A DNA stretch of 35,748 nucleotides from an uncultured bacterium (GCA_902802825.1 CADCNV010000025.1:1-35748); one strand, 5' to 3'. Counted from the first letter of the stretch, positions 28,201 through 35,683 are shown. Numbers and translations: made by a program. Notes: generated by a model from the sequence alone, not told the origin.

Positions 28201-28806
28201 AACCCGTTTAGTGAAATCGTTTACCACATAATAAAAGCATTCACAGAACACAGGGATAATCCTAAAGAAATGGCAAAGGAAATATATAAATCAAAACTTG
28301 TTGCCAAAGAAGCACTTGCTTATCCTTTTGAACTTTTTGGAGATTTAGTTATCGGTTATTCATACGCAGAGCTTAAATCATATTACAAAGCGTCTAATAT
28401 ATTGTATGAAGTTGTTAAAACATCAAAAGATAAGGGCTTAAATTCAATTACATTTATGGCATTGTATGTATTAAGCATAATGAATATGAAACAGGGCAGA
28501 TTTGATATTGCATATGGTATGATTAATAATTGCTCGATACAAATGGAAAAACTTGGCGGAATAAGTGACTTCCTGACGCTATTGATCAAATTCAACATGT
28601 ATAAATTAATGAAATGTTTAAAAATTGAAGATAAAGCTGACATTTGCCTTGCTCAGGCGAAATATATCGTAAAAAAATATAACTTAAATTTCAATACAGA
28701 TATTGATATAGAAAAATTTCTCGCAGATAATAACATTGATTTGACAGGGTTACCTGAACAGGAAAAACAAGAAGATTCCACATCAAATCAAGAGGATGAA
28801 GCGTAG
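25300..28806 (+). CDS. Large zinc-ribbon / degenerate cyclase / degenerate AAA / TPR-like protein
   Basis: A 1168-residue cytoplasmic protein. Residues 1-70 hold six CxxC pairs (C3/6, 17/20, 28/31, 40/43, 51/54, 65/68), three likely zinc ribbons. Residues ~85-245 match class-III cyclases only in layout; the catalytic Asp, Lys and Arg are not visible. Residues ~345-560 look like an AAA/STAND ATPase, but the Walker A position reads NGIIGIKGSNMYQPYTIS with no GK(S/T), and the Walker B position reads LIYVEDFEKID. The rest, to ~1140, is helical pairs like TPR repeats. This order copies known zinc-ribbon cyclase/ATPase/TPR regulators. It is inferred to be a scaffold or sensor that lost both activities. 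Likely in one unit with glgA 45 bp downstream. Confidence 0.7.
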   Translation: MECPKCGAEIDKSAMVCPNCKKVLKIVCPVCRTVNEKNICKKCGEILVVKCSNCGKINMMKNQKCIKCGHSTEISAVQSESNAETFAVVKIEFPNYDVIKTALGSNQLFTKFKANIDKIINGYAVTHSVRRQIIKNDIYLLRFNKAYTLSSSANSAMEGVIALANSITKLNVKLINKKNIFLKANFTIMKRDADKDPYDIETGFQANMLNQSNDKAEKALDACQVTTDDDFEEFYSKTYKMESLDSALVNGKMKRFFEINIKEFINIDEFIKELMAEEEEANPEVPNFINEGMLAQDKIAERTIEEINEIAGEDLYAVELINFDEINCAFYTTENVNVLDNITDVLHDVPNGIIGIKGSNMYQPYTISVLSAVNQLGIYQNIIPITCHDNMKYSPYSFFRELVSSVFNFTVSQKLFDTNDFSSFSAFDTDNLIKDLINLKQREMENLEDTRQKYFEVFLSLLQSIPETLIYVEDFEKIDSSSMYVLGLLFEHFEEMKISCILSYDKDFSLHKYNHFLLSRPYYTEITLIPTTFAHIVEAAGDYYTNIKNDFFFKRISKYAAGSTLFIDYAIQYLIESEIYAFENNKIELINPKTTMIPSNLKLMMQRRLNLMKDDENTLKLLTMCTLIGPRVDSKTVASLEIDEWETLSENLSKRGFLYFFNGNIYFPNYNILKENVTEIYDNEKKNEIATELLEKIYTDKMPSPEKATIYKILGEPQKVISEWENLANLDLSMGDFSSYLNCSGQLIKALDKYQDEWQKEELETYKSTIYENISNNMFEYDPEQTREIADKTLEDLQNSQDSKNFTDLCTKMIQGALNHGEYLYALSLTHKILTAMNDASIDPAAKNFDLKFLLMSIIHIKILFGIGAYNDCIDIGYNVFNALESSKLENIEYTIVSKEDLKYLITESVAYVAISDILTMREDVNEFLGIINKLYDFIPQEYSIFYKLQGLIKGKEVSAVEKDKGHNPFSEIVYHIIKAFTEHRDNPKEMAKEIYKSKLVAKEALAYPFELFGDLVIGYSYAELKSYYKASNILYEVVKTSKDKGLNSITFMALYVLSIMNMKQGRFDIAYGMINNCSIQMEKLGGISDFLTLLIKFNMYKLMKCLKIEDKADICLAQAKYIVKKYNLNFNTDIDIEKFLADNNIDLTGLPEQEKQEDSTSNQEDEA

Positions 28807-28851
28807 AATTACATAATCCGTTGATATAAGTGTTACAGAAAGAGAGGGAAA

Positions 28852-30300
28852 ATGAAAATATTATTTGCAGCAGCTGAAGTTGCTCCGTTTTCAAAAGCGG
28901 GAGGTCTTGCAGATGTAGTCGGCAGTTTGCCAAAAGAGCTTGAAAATGAAGCTGAAATTGCAATATTTACACCTCTGCACGGTCTTATTGATAAAGAAAA
29001 ATGGAATATTAAGGAGCTTGAAAATTCTGAAATGTGGCTTACAATGGGTTCACAGCCGCAAAAATTCAATCTCTTTATAACAAAGCTGCCCGGTACAAAT
29101 ATCAATGTATTTTTTGTAAAAAATGACTGGTACTTTACACCTTTTAAGGAAGTTTACCCAAAATATCTTGATCCCCGCTATGAACACGAAAGATATATTT
29201 CTTTTTGTTTAGCGGTTATGGAATACGCAAAACAGCTAAACTTCAGAGCTGACGTCATTCACGCAAATGACTGGCACACTGCAATGCTGCCAATGTATTT
29301 ACATTCGAATTATAAATTCGACCCGTTTTGGGCAAATACAAAATGTGTGTTTGAAATTCACAACCTTGCATATCAGGGAGTTTGGTTTGAAAATGTAATT
29401 GATTATGCAAATATGCGCAAAGACATTGTATACAACCAATGGGGCTGTGAACACTATGGTATGGTGAATTGGATGAAAGGGGCCATAAATTACTCAGAAA
29501 GGGTTGTTGCGGTTTCCCCGACTTATTCAAGAGAAATTTTGGGCGGAGAATACGGAGAAGGACTTGATTACACATTGAGAATGTCACAGGGGAAACTCAG
29601 AGGAATCCTCAACGGAATTGACTATACAGTATTTGACCCTTCAAAAGATAAAGCACTTGTAAAAAATTATGATGCAAAATCAATAGAACTAAAAGAAGAA
29701 AATAAAAAAGCAGTATGCGAATATTTCGGGCTGAAATATAACCCTAATCGTCCGTTGATTGCTTTAATATCACGTCTTGTAGGGCAAAAAGGGATTGATC
29801 TTATAAGAGATATGCAATATGAATTACAAAATCTTGAGGCGGACTTTGTATTCTTAGGCAGTGGGGATAACTCTTATGAAAATCTTTTTATCTGGCTTTC
29901 AAACAATACCGCAAATATTCGCACTTACGTTGGGTATGATGGAAAACTTGCAAATTTAATTTATGCCGGCAGCGACTTTTTCCTTATGCCATCAAAATTT
30001 GAGCCATGCGGATTAAGTCAATTAATTGCAATGAGATACGGTTCATTACCGATAGTAAGAGCAACAGGCGGGCTGGAAGATACAATTACAGGTTATCCGC
30101 TTGATAATTCTAACGGTTTTAAATTCTGGAATTATAACGGCTGGGATATGCTAAATGCCATAAAATGTGCCCTGTGGGTATATCAGGATAAATACGTATT
30201 CAATGCGATGCGCAAATCCGCAATGGAAGCAGATTTCTCCTGGAAACGCAGTGCTGCTCAATATATGAATATGTATCGCGAAATTACAGGACTTAAATAA
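28852..30300 (+). CDS. glgA: Glycogen synthase GlgA
   Basis: Transfers glucose from ADP-glucose to growing alpha-1,4-glucan (glycosyltransferase family 5). The ADP-glucose loop (SKAGGLADVVG, with Lys15) starts the protein, and VIHANDWHTAMLP follows. The C-terminal lobe has LISRLVGQKGIDLI and the catalytic SKFEPCGLSQ with G-G-L-E-D-T. At 482 residues it has normal length. A strong ribosome site (GAGAGGG) sits before the ATG at 28852. It lies 45 bp after the large regulator-like protein with no terminator between, so the two may be co-transcribed. It is followed by a good terminator. No other glycogen gene is nearby. Confidence 0.95.
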   Translation: MKILFAAAEVAPFSKAGGLADVVGSLPKELENEAEIAIFTPLHGLIDKEKWNIKELENSEMWLTMGSQPQKFNLFITKLPGTNINVFFVKNDWYFTPFKEVYPKYLDPRYEHERYISFCLAVMEYAKQLNFRADVIHANDWHTAMLPMYLHSNYKFDPFWANTKCVFEIHNLAYQGVWFENVIDYANMRKDIVYNQWGCEHYGMVNWMKGAINYSERVVAVSPTYSREILGGEYGEGLDYTLRMSQGKLRGILNGIDYTVFDPSKDKALVKNYDAKSIELKEENKKAVCEYFGLKYNPNRPLIALISRLVGQKGIDLIRDMQYELQNLEADFVFLGSGDNSYENLFIWLSNNTANIRTYVGYDGKLANLIYAGSDFFLMPSKFEPCGLSQLIAMRYGSLPIVRATGGLEDTITGYPLDNSNGFKFWNYNGWDMLNAIKCALWVYQDKYVFNAMRKSAMEADFSWKRSAAQYMNMYREITGLK

Positions 30301-30309
30301 ACTAAATAT

Positions 30310-30337
30310 AACGAGGTGCACTGAATGGCACCTCGTT
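30310..30337 (+). terminator. Terminator after glgA
   Basis: A 10-bp stem, AACGAGGTGC (30310-30319) and GCACCTCGTT (30328-30337), with an 8-base loop and a T-run to 30340. It lies in the 38-bp gap between two convergent genes and may serve both. Confidence 0.88.
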
Positions 30338-30338
30338 T

Positions 30339-32339
30339 TTATTTATCCAAATCTATACGCAGAACCTCATAAATATCCATTTTTTTTGATTTACCACGAA
30401 TCTGAACTTCTTTAATCTTTATAACATCCGCACAATCAGAAACAGAGTTATATGTTGAACTACTTATAAGTAAATTTGTTTTATAAACCTTGTTATAACC
30501 TTCAATACGACTCGCCAGGTTTACACTGTCACCAATGACTGTATATTCCATGCGGTTTTCTGTCCCAATATTTCCGATAAACACTTCACCTGTATTTATT
30601 CCAACCCCAATTTCAAATTTCGGTCGTCCTTCTTCAAGCCACTTCTCTCTTAAATAGCTTACTTTCTTAAGCATTTCATAAGCACATTTTACAGCATTTC
30701 TCGGATGATTAATATCCTGAATCGGCTCGCCAAAAATTACCATTATAGCGTCACCGATAAATTTATTAATTACACCATTATATTTATTGATAATCGGCTC
30801 CATTTGCGCAAAATATTCATTCAAAATCATAGATACATCTTCTGCGCTCATTTTTTCACTCATGCTGGTAAACCCTCTAATATCAGAAAACAGAACTGTA
30901 ACAATCGCTCTTTTCCCGCCTAATCCGAGATTATCAATATTTTTTACTACATTATTCATGACATCTTTTGATATGTATTTACCCATTGCGCTTTTTATCT
31001 GTTCTTTATTTCTGTTTTCGCTGAGAAATTTAAAACTATATGCAAATACAATAGTTACAAACTGACATACTAAAGGGGAAGAATAATTTGTCAAATACCC
31101 AAACAAAGCAAATAACATAACAGCAGACAAATAAATGAAATCAAGGCCGATAAGAGCCAAAATTCCGCGTATAAATTTAGCCCTTAATATTATCAAAAAT
31201 GCAGGAACACACAGCAGTAAATATAATAAAAAGTTTACCTGAAAACCGGCGTTTTGCACAGACATACGAGAATCTAAATTATCATATACGGTTGCAACAA
31301 TATCAGTTCCCGGATGTCTGTGATCAATCGGAGTATGCAAAACATCGGCACTCGGTCCTGAAATATTTGCACCGATAAAAATTACTTTATCTCTAAATAA
31401 CTCAGGGTCAATAAGCCCATCCACACTCTGCGCATTATATAATTCCGGATTTGATTTAGGAGTAATTCCTTTCTTTAAAGCTTTATATGTATCCAAAATT
31501 CTAAAAGCAGAAACACTATTATGCGAATATGATAAATTTACATCTCCATATTTTATTTGCTTATAAAATCTTACAGGAGTTTCAAAAAGCCCGTCAGAGT
31601 ATTTATATTGAATTTTCAAACCGGTTGCGGGGACTAAAATATAATCATCAAAAATTTCAATTGTATTAGTGTTATTCTTCATAAGATACATTTTTAAGGA
31701 TAAAGAAGGATAAAATTTATCATTTATCTTAACGACATTAACCCAATTGAAAACATAATCAGAATTTTTATCTTTTTTAACAAGCACTGATCCGTAATTT
31801 TTAGTCGCTTTTAACAAAATATCAGAATAATCAATAATTCCTGCAAACTTAGATTTTAACGGCGCTGAAGTTGATAATTTTACATCCAGCGAATGGACTT
31901 TTGCGAAATCATCCATAAACCTCTTATCTTCGCCTCCAATGTTATACTCAGGAATAAAAGCGCAGACAAGATTATTCATTTTTTTTATCTGCTCTATAAA
32001 ACGCTTAACTTTCGGATACATATCATCTCTTAATGAAGAATAAGATACATCAAGCCCGACAAGCTTTGGTTTAGCATAAGAATAGAAATAATCCAAAATA
32101 TCTGCAGAAATATCCTTTGTCGAGTCATTTCTCCAATTATATCTCTGAACCGTTTCGTCATCCACCACAACTTCTATAATTTCATCAGACGGACGTGCAT
32201 GAGATGTAATTTTTGAAAGAACAAAACCGTCAGCTGCCGGTTTAATAAATTTATTTGCCAACAATAAAAAAACAAAAACTAAAACAACATATAATAAAAA
32301 AGAATATAAGTAGAAATAATTATTTTTTAATCTTTTCAT
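30339..32339 (-). CDS. CHASE2-domain adenylate cyclase (class III)
   Basis: A membrane-bound enzyme predicted to make cAMP in response to an extracellular cue. TM1 is at residues ~8-28, and an extracytoplasmic CHASE2 sensor spans ~40-360 (KVIFIGANISGPSADVLHTPI). Three membrane helices lie between ~366 and 437. The cytoplasmic class-III cyclase domain spans ~475-660. Catalytic residues are intact: metal-binding D486 (LFSDIRGFT) and D530 (KFIGDAIM), Lys526 and Thr600 (EYTVIGD) for adenine, and N607 and R611 (VNLASR). The Lys/Thr pair favours ATP over GTP. The ATG at 32339 follows AGGGG. It is divergent from eda (58 bp). Confidence 0.92.
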   Translation of the reverse strand: MKRLKNNYFYLYSFLLYVVLVFVFLLLANKFIKPAADGFVLSKITSHARPSDEIIEVVVDDETVQRYNWRNDSTKDISADILDYFYSYAKPKLVGLDVSYSSLRDDMYPKVKRFIEQIKKMNNLVCAFIPEYNIGGEDKRFMDDFAKVHSLDVKLSTSAPLKSKFAGIIDYSDILLKATKNYGSVLVKKDKNSDYVFNWVNVVKINDKFYPSLSLKMYLMKNNTNTIEIFDDYILVPATGLKIQYKYSDGLFETPVRFYKQIKYGDVNLSYSHNSVSAFRILDTYKALKKGITPKSNPELYNAQSVDGLIDPELFRDKVIFIGANISGPSADVLHTPIDHRHPGTDIVATVYDNLDSRMSVQNAGFQVNFLLYLLLCVPAFLIILRAKFIRGILALIGLDFIYLSAVMLFALFGYLTNYSSPLVCQFVTIVFAYSFKFLSENRNKEQIKSAMGKYISKDVMNNVVKNIDNLGLGGKRAIVTVLFSDIRGFTSMSEKMSAEDVSMILNEYFAQMEPIINKYNGVINKFIGDAIMVIFGEPIQDINHPRNAVKCAYEMLKKVSYLREKWLEEGRPKFEIGVGINTGEVFIGNIGTENRMEYTVIGDSVNLASRIEGYNKVYKTNLLISSSTYNSVSDCADVIKIKEVQIRGKSKKMDIYEVLRIDLDK

Positions 32340-32365
32340 ATATTAAAGCCCCTTAATATATTTTA

Positions 32366-32374
32366 TGATATAAT
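32366..32374 (+). promoter_or_regulatory. Extended -10 upstream of eda
   Basis: TGATATAAT (32366-32374): a TGn extension with a perfect TATAAT. The predicted start near 32381 gives a 17-base leader with AAAAGG (32385-32390) before the ATG. There is no clear -35. It lies in the 58-bp gap shared with the divergent cyclase gene. Confidence 0.6.
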
Positions 32375-32397
32375 AAATTCCGAAAAAAGGATAGATT

Positions 32398-33003
32398 ATG
32401 AACATAAATTTAATTGAAAAACTAAAAAAGAATAAAGTATATCCTATTATTAGGAGCACCGATCCCGAAGAAATTAAAAGAACCGCACAGGCAATAATTA
32501 AAGGCGGACTGGATGTTATAGAGATTACCGTTGGTAATTCAAAAATTTATAATGCAATAGAAGAATTATCATCAAAAGCAATTATATGTGCAGGAGGAGT
32601 AATAACAACCGTACAAGCCCAAGTCGCAATTGATTGCGGAGTAAAAATGATTTCATCTCCGGTATTTTCAACAAGCTTAGTAAAAATTTCAAAAGACAGA
32701 CATATACCTTTTATCGCCGGGACTTCAACTGCAAATGAAGCATACAGAGCATGGCAAGCAAGAATACCTATTGTAAAAATATTTCCGGTAACCGCAATGG
32801 GCGGAGTTGAATATATTGAAAATATGTTACGTCCTATGAAGTTTTTAAACGTTATTCCTCAGGGCGATGTAAAATTAAACGAAGTAAAAGCATATATTAA
32901 CGCAGGCGCAACTGCGGTTGGAATCGGGCGAAACCTTACAGCCGGTTTTAGCTGTGAAGAAATTACTCAAAGAACCAGACAACTTTTGGACAGTTTAAAA
33001 TAA
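32398..33003 (+). CDS. eda: 2-keto-3-deoxy-6-phosphogluconate aldolase (KDPG/KHG aldolase)
   Basis: Splits KDPG to pyruvate and glyceraldehyde-3-phosphate (Entner-Doudoroff or sugar-acid use). The 201-residue TIM barrel shows the class-I aldolase residues: R19 (PIIRST), catalytic E42 (VIEITVGN) and Schiff-base K127 (IVKIFPV). The phosphate-binding end (AVGIGRNL) also fits. Edd and other pathway genes are not next to it. It may equally act on related 2-keto-3-deoxy sugars such as KDPGal. The csaB-like gene follows after 1 bp, so the two form an operon. Confidence 0.92.
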   Translation: MNINLIEKLKKNKVYPIIRSTDPEEIKRTAQAIIKGGLDVIEITVGNSKIYNAIEELSSKAIICAGGVITTVQAQVAIDCGVKMISSPVFSTSLVKISKDRHIPFIAGTSTANEAYRAWQARIPIVKIFPVTAMGGVEYIENMLRPMKFLNVIPQGDVKLNEVKAYINAGATAVGIGRNLTAGFSCEEITQRTRQLLDSLK

Positions 33004-33004
33004 T

Positions 33005-34018
33005 ATGAAAAAAAGAATTGTACTATCGGGATATTATGGTTTTAAAAACTTCGGAGATGAAGCAATTTTGTCAGTGTTGATAAAAAAATTACAACAAGAC
33101 AAGAATATAATCACAGTAATCTCATCAGACCCGGAATATACAAGATCTCTACACTCTAATATCAGATCAATAAAAACATTTGACTTCCGTAAGATAATCG
33201 GATCTATATACAAATCTGACATTTTGATTTCCGGAGGGGGAAGTCTTTTACAGGACGTAACAAGCATAAAAAGCATCATTTATTACCTGCTTATCATATT
33301 TATAGGATTAATTTTAAGAAAAAAAGTAATAATTTTCGCGCAGGGAATCGGGCCAATAAATTCCACAATAGGACAATTCCTTACAAAATTACTGCTGAGA
33401 AACTGTTCTTATGTAAGCGTAAGAGATTCAAAAAGCCAAGAGTTAATGAATAAATGGGGAATAAAATCCGACCTTGTATGCGACCCTATTTTTTCTGTTG
33501 AAGTCCCACAAAATAGAAAAACTAAAACTCTTGCGATTCAATTAAGAAACTGTAAAGGGTTAAATATGGACTTTTTAGACAGATTAGCAGATGAAGTATG
33601 CAGAAATTTTAATGATTATAAAATCGAAATATATTCATTTCAGGACTCGATAGATTTAGAAATTTGCCAAACCTTTGAACAGAAACTGAAAATACTTGCC
33701 CCCGAAATTAATACAACATTATACTCCGGTCTGACCAATACCCAAATTATAGAAAATATTTCTTTGGCTCAATACCTAATTTCAATGCGTTTTCATGCAA
33801 TCATAATAGGGCTTTTGGCAAAAACAAAAACATTGGCAATAAATTACGACATAAAAGTAGAAAAGCTTGCTAAAGAATTTGGACTCCCGACTGTTGATTT
33901 AAAGAAAGAATTTAATAATCAATTTGAATTACTTAAAAATCAAAATTTGTCAGAAGCAGAGAATAAAATTTCGACATTAAATTTTAAATGGGATAATTTT
34001 GAAAACGCAATTAACTAA
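33005..34018 (+). CDS. csaB: Polysaccharide pyruvyl transferase, CsaB-like
   Basis: A 337-residue pyruvyltransferase of the CsaB family, which moves pyruvate from phosphoenolpyruvate onto cell-wall polysaccharide to create the ligand for S-layer-homology proteins. Landmarks: LSGYYGFKNFGDEAIL at the N-terminus, LISGGGSLLQDVTS, IIFAQGIGPIN, and SMRFHAIIIG at the C-terminal active region. It starts 1 bp after eda, pointing to co-transcription. If the family role holds, the cell anchors SLH proteins to a pyruvylated glycan; no SLH protein is in this window. Confidence 0.9.
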   Translation: MKKRIVLSGYYGFKNFGDEAILSVLIKKLQQDKNIITVISSDPEYTRSLHSNIRSIKTFDFRKIIGSIYKSDILISGGGSLLQDVTSIKSIIYYLLIIFIGLILRKKVIIFAQGIGPINSTIGQFLTKLLLRNCSYVSVRDSKSQELMNKWGIKSDLVCDPIFSVEVPQNRKTKTLAIQLRNCKGLNMDFLDRLADEVCRNFNDYKIEIYSFQDSIDLEICQTFEQKLKILAPEINTTLYSGLTNTQIIENISLAQYLISMRFHAIIIGLLAKTKTLAINYDIKVEKLAKEFGLPTVDLKKEFNNQFELLKNQNLSEAENKISTLNFKWDNFENAIN

Positions 34019-34037
34019 ATTGCTACCTACCCACACG

Positions 34038-34043
34038 TATAAT
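34038..34043 (+). promoter_or_regulatory. Candidate -10 box before the 34077 gene
   Basis: Perfect TATAAT at 34038-34043, with no -35 at standard spacing. The start would lie near 34050, leaving a 27-base leader without an obvious Shine-Dalgarno sequence. Confidence 0.35.
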
Positions 34044-34076
34044 AGCAAAAAAAATTTTCTATGTTTTTAAAACAAT

Positions 34077-34577
34077 ATGATTTATTCAATATCACAGCAC
34101 AAAGAAATTCCGGTAACGATAGCCAAACAAATAATACCAATCAATGACGGGTTCCCGGACATTACAAGGTACAATGTTTTTGATGATAAACAAAAAATGT
34201 TTGTCGGATACGTAGATTTAATCGATACTAAAAACGGTGCAAAGGTGCATTATATAAAAAACGAAGAACCAAAATTATATAAACACTTTGGCTATTTAGC
34301 CGATCAAATTGAAGTCGAGCATTGCTTAAAAAGAGGGATTGATAAGCCCTACATCCACTCTGTTGCAGCAAGAGATACCTACATTCAGCACTTCTTGCGA
34401 GGAAAACGTTTTATAAATGAAGGTATCAACATTTACCTTGAATATCTTACAAAAAATCTTGCAAAAGGCGAAAAAGTCATGGCAGATTTTTGGGGGTGGC
34501 AAAGAATGTATATGCCCATAAATATGATAAATAGCATAAAAGAGAATATCAAGAAAAATCCGGTGTTAAAAATATAA
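34077..34577 (+). CDS. Hypothetical protein, possibly GNAT-like
   Basis: A 166-residue protein. The middle (KLYKHFGYLADQIEVEH) and the stretch PYIHSVAARDTYIQHFLRGKRF recall the acetyl-CoA loop and the A-x-x-N-x-x-x-x-H-x-RGF segment of GNAT acetyltransferases, but the usual Q/R-x-x-G-x-G/A is not clear. The family is therefore uncertain. No signal peptide or membrane helix is seen. There is no Shine-Dalgarno site before the ATG at 34077. It sits 58 bp after csaB, perhaps with its own promoter. Confidence 0.5.
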   Translation: MIYSISQHKEIPVTIAKQIIPINDGFPDITRYNVFDDKQKMFVGYVDLIDTKNGAKVHYIKNEEPKLYKHFGYLADQIEVEHCLKRGIDKPYIHSVAARDTYIQHFLRGKRFINEGINIYLEYLTKNLAKGEKVMADFWGWQRMYMPINMINSIKENIKKNPVLKI

Positions 34578-34590
34578 CAACTCCTTAATT

Positions 34591-34619
34591 TTGTAAACTT
34601 ATGTAACAATATATATTAT
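34591..34619 (+). promoter_or_regulatory. Candidate promoter of the 34692 gene
   Basis: TTGTAA (34591-34596), 17-bp spacer, TATTAT (34614-34619). It is followed by an AT-only imperfect inverted repeat (about 34605-34646) in the leader and a good AAGGAG ribosome site before the ATG at 34692. Confidence 0.45.
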
Positions 34620-34691
34620 ATATATCAAAAATATATATAAAATTGTTTTTTATTTAATATATAGTGCTTAAAGCAAAAAGGAGACAAAGCA

Positions 34692-35351
34692 ATGGTTGAT
34701 TCAAAAAACATTACGATTTCACCCATAGTAAACTCTGCTTTGAGCAACTTTAAATTAGCTGTAAAGAGATTGCCAAATAATTTAAGCAATAAGCACAAAG
34801 GGAAAGAAGAAAATGATGAATTTACGTCATCAGGTTCTGAACCACGTCCGACAAGTGAGCGTTTAAAAGCTGCCGTCACGAAATTTAACGGCGGGAATGA
34901 GTTAAGAATAGTGGCAGTTACAAATTATTGTGCAGAACCGGATAATGATTGCAATCTTTTACAATTGTATACGGCATATAAGAATCCGGAATTAAAAGAT
35001 TCTGAATTAACTCTACTTTCAGATGATACTGTTACGGCAACTTACAAAAGAGAGCAGGTAACAATTCAGCGCAACGTAACTGATAATGGAAGTAAAAAAT
35101 ATGAAATAAATTTTGAAGATGGTTCAAAAATAAAATATGTTTCTTTCACTGATGGTGGGAGTATGGAAATTAACGGCGAAGAATTTGAAATGCCTGCAGG
35201 AACGATATATGAAGAAAAATCTGTTCACGGCAAAGTATTCAGCCAGCTAATCCGGACTCCTGATATGAGAAGAAATGTTATAAATATGCCTGAAATATTG
35301 GATAAAGCAGAGCAAATATTTGAATCACGCAATCCGTCTGAACAAGTTTAG
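34692..35351 (+). CDS. Hypothetical protein
   Basis: A 219-residue protein I do not recognise. Residues 1-60 are polar and basic, probably disordered (LPNNLSNKHKGKEENDE). Residues ~70-185 look beta-rich (ELTLLSDDTVTATYKREQ, KIKYVSFTDGGSMEINGEEF), reminiscent of a small beta-sandwich or barrel. The end is helical (MPEILDKAEQIFESR). There is no signal peptide or membrane segment. AAGGAG just upstream sets the ATG. The next stretch to the tRNA is non-coding repeat DNA, so this is the last protein gene of the window. Confidence 0.7.
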   Translation: MVDSKNITISPIVNSALSNFKLAVKRLPNNLSNKHKGKEENDEFTSSGSEPRPTSERLKAAVTKFNGGNELRIVAVTNYCAEPDNDCNLLQLYTAYKNPELKDSELTLLSDDTVTATYKREQVTIQRNVTDNGSKKYEINFEDGSKIKYVSFTDGGSMEINGEEFEMPAGTIYEEKSVHGKVFSQLIRTPDMRRNVINMPEILDKAEQIFESRNPSEQV

Positions 35352-35383
35352 CATTAAAAAAACCTTTTTGCGGTACTTTTTTA

Positions 35384-35404
35384 AGTCTGTAGTCTGTAGT
35401 CTGT
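35384..35404 (+). repeat. Three tandem copies of a 7-bp unit
   Basis: AGTCTGT is repeated three times without interruption (35384-35390, 35391-35397, 35398-35404). The array leads straight into the left end of the inverted-repeat element. Confidence 0.85.
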
Positions 35405-35514
35405 AGGTTGGATGCAACCCAACAGTTAGCAACCCGACATAAATATATTGTTGGGTTTCGCATGTATCAAAAAACATTTTATTCATAGGTTACTTTTGCT
35501 CCACCCAACCTACA
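35402..35514. mobile_element. MITE/REP-like element
   Basis: A 113-bp element bounded by TGTAGGTTGG (35402-35411) and its exact complement CCAACCTACA (35505-35514); the inverted ends continue imperfectly to about 17 bp. Inside, AACCCAACA (35416-35424) and TGTTGGGTT (35449-35457) form a 9-bp stem. The TAGGTTGG/AACCCAACA type of sequence resembles short palindromic repeats I recall as widespread in bacteria, including cyanobacteria. There is no transposase, so mobility would need one in trans. Confidence 0.6.
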
Positions 35515-35529
35515 TAACTGTTATATAAG

Positions 35530-35552
35530 GACAAAAAAATATGCCGCAACTC
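35530..35552 (+). repeat. Direct repeat copy 1 (tRNA-Phe 3' end plus downstream flank)
   Basis: A 23-bp sequence, beginning GACAAAAAAATATGCC and ending GCAACTC, exactly repeated at 35661-35683, 131 bp away. Eleven of the bases equal the last 11 nucleotides of tRNA-Phe. Confidence 0.85.
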
Positions 35553-35631
35553 ACTCTGCCGCAGGAAAAGCTGACTAAATGTCAGGTTTTCCGAGAGGGT
35601 TGTGCTTGACACAACATCCGAGTGAAGGCAT
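35541..35631. ncRNA. Candidate structured RNA or palindromic element between the tRNA repeats
   Basis: The segment can fold with an outer stem ATGCC/GGCAT (35541-35545, 35627-35631) and CACTC/GAGTG (35552-35556, 35620-35624). Two inner hairpins follow: GGAAAA-CTGAC/GTCAG-TTTTCC (35564-35592, one G-G mismatch) and GTTGTG/CACAAC (35599-35615). The strand is unknown. It may be a small RNA, the 3' trailer of the tRNA transcript, or a mobile palindromic unit. Confidence 0.4.
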
Positions 35632-35660
35632 ATACAAGGTTTGAAGTCTTGTCTATATTC

Positions 35661-35683
35661 GACAAAAAAATATGCCGCAACTC
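35661..35683 (+). repeat. Direct repeat copy 2, overlapping the 3' end of tRNA-Phe
   Basis: The same 23 bp as 35530-35552. It covers the last 11 nucleotides of tRNA-Phe (35673-35683) and 12 bp beyond. Such repeats arise when an element integrates at a tRNA 3' end. Confidence 0.85.

Larger units (their letters stand above)
35352..35672. other. Non-coding repeat region before tRNA-Phe
   Basis: 321 bp without a credible gene. In order it holds a weak A/T hairpin with a T-run (about 35357-35382, possible terminator), a triple heptamer, a MITE/REP-like inverted-repeat element, and a segment with several hairpins bounded by a 23-bp direct repeat that includes the 3' end of tRNA-Phe. Short open frames on the minus strand here run across the repeats and look spurious. 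Confidence 0.7.

Noticed and set aside
35384..35631. Possible CRISPR array because of repeated short units near a tRNA
   Set aside because: Repeats are a 7-bp tandem and one 23-bp pair; no regular repeat-spacer pattern and no cas gene in the window.
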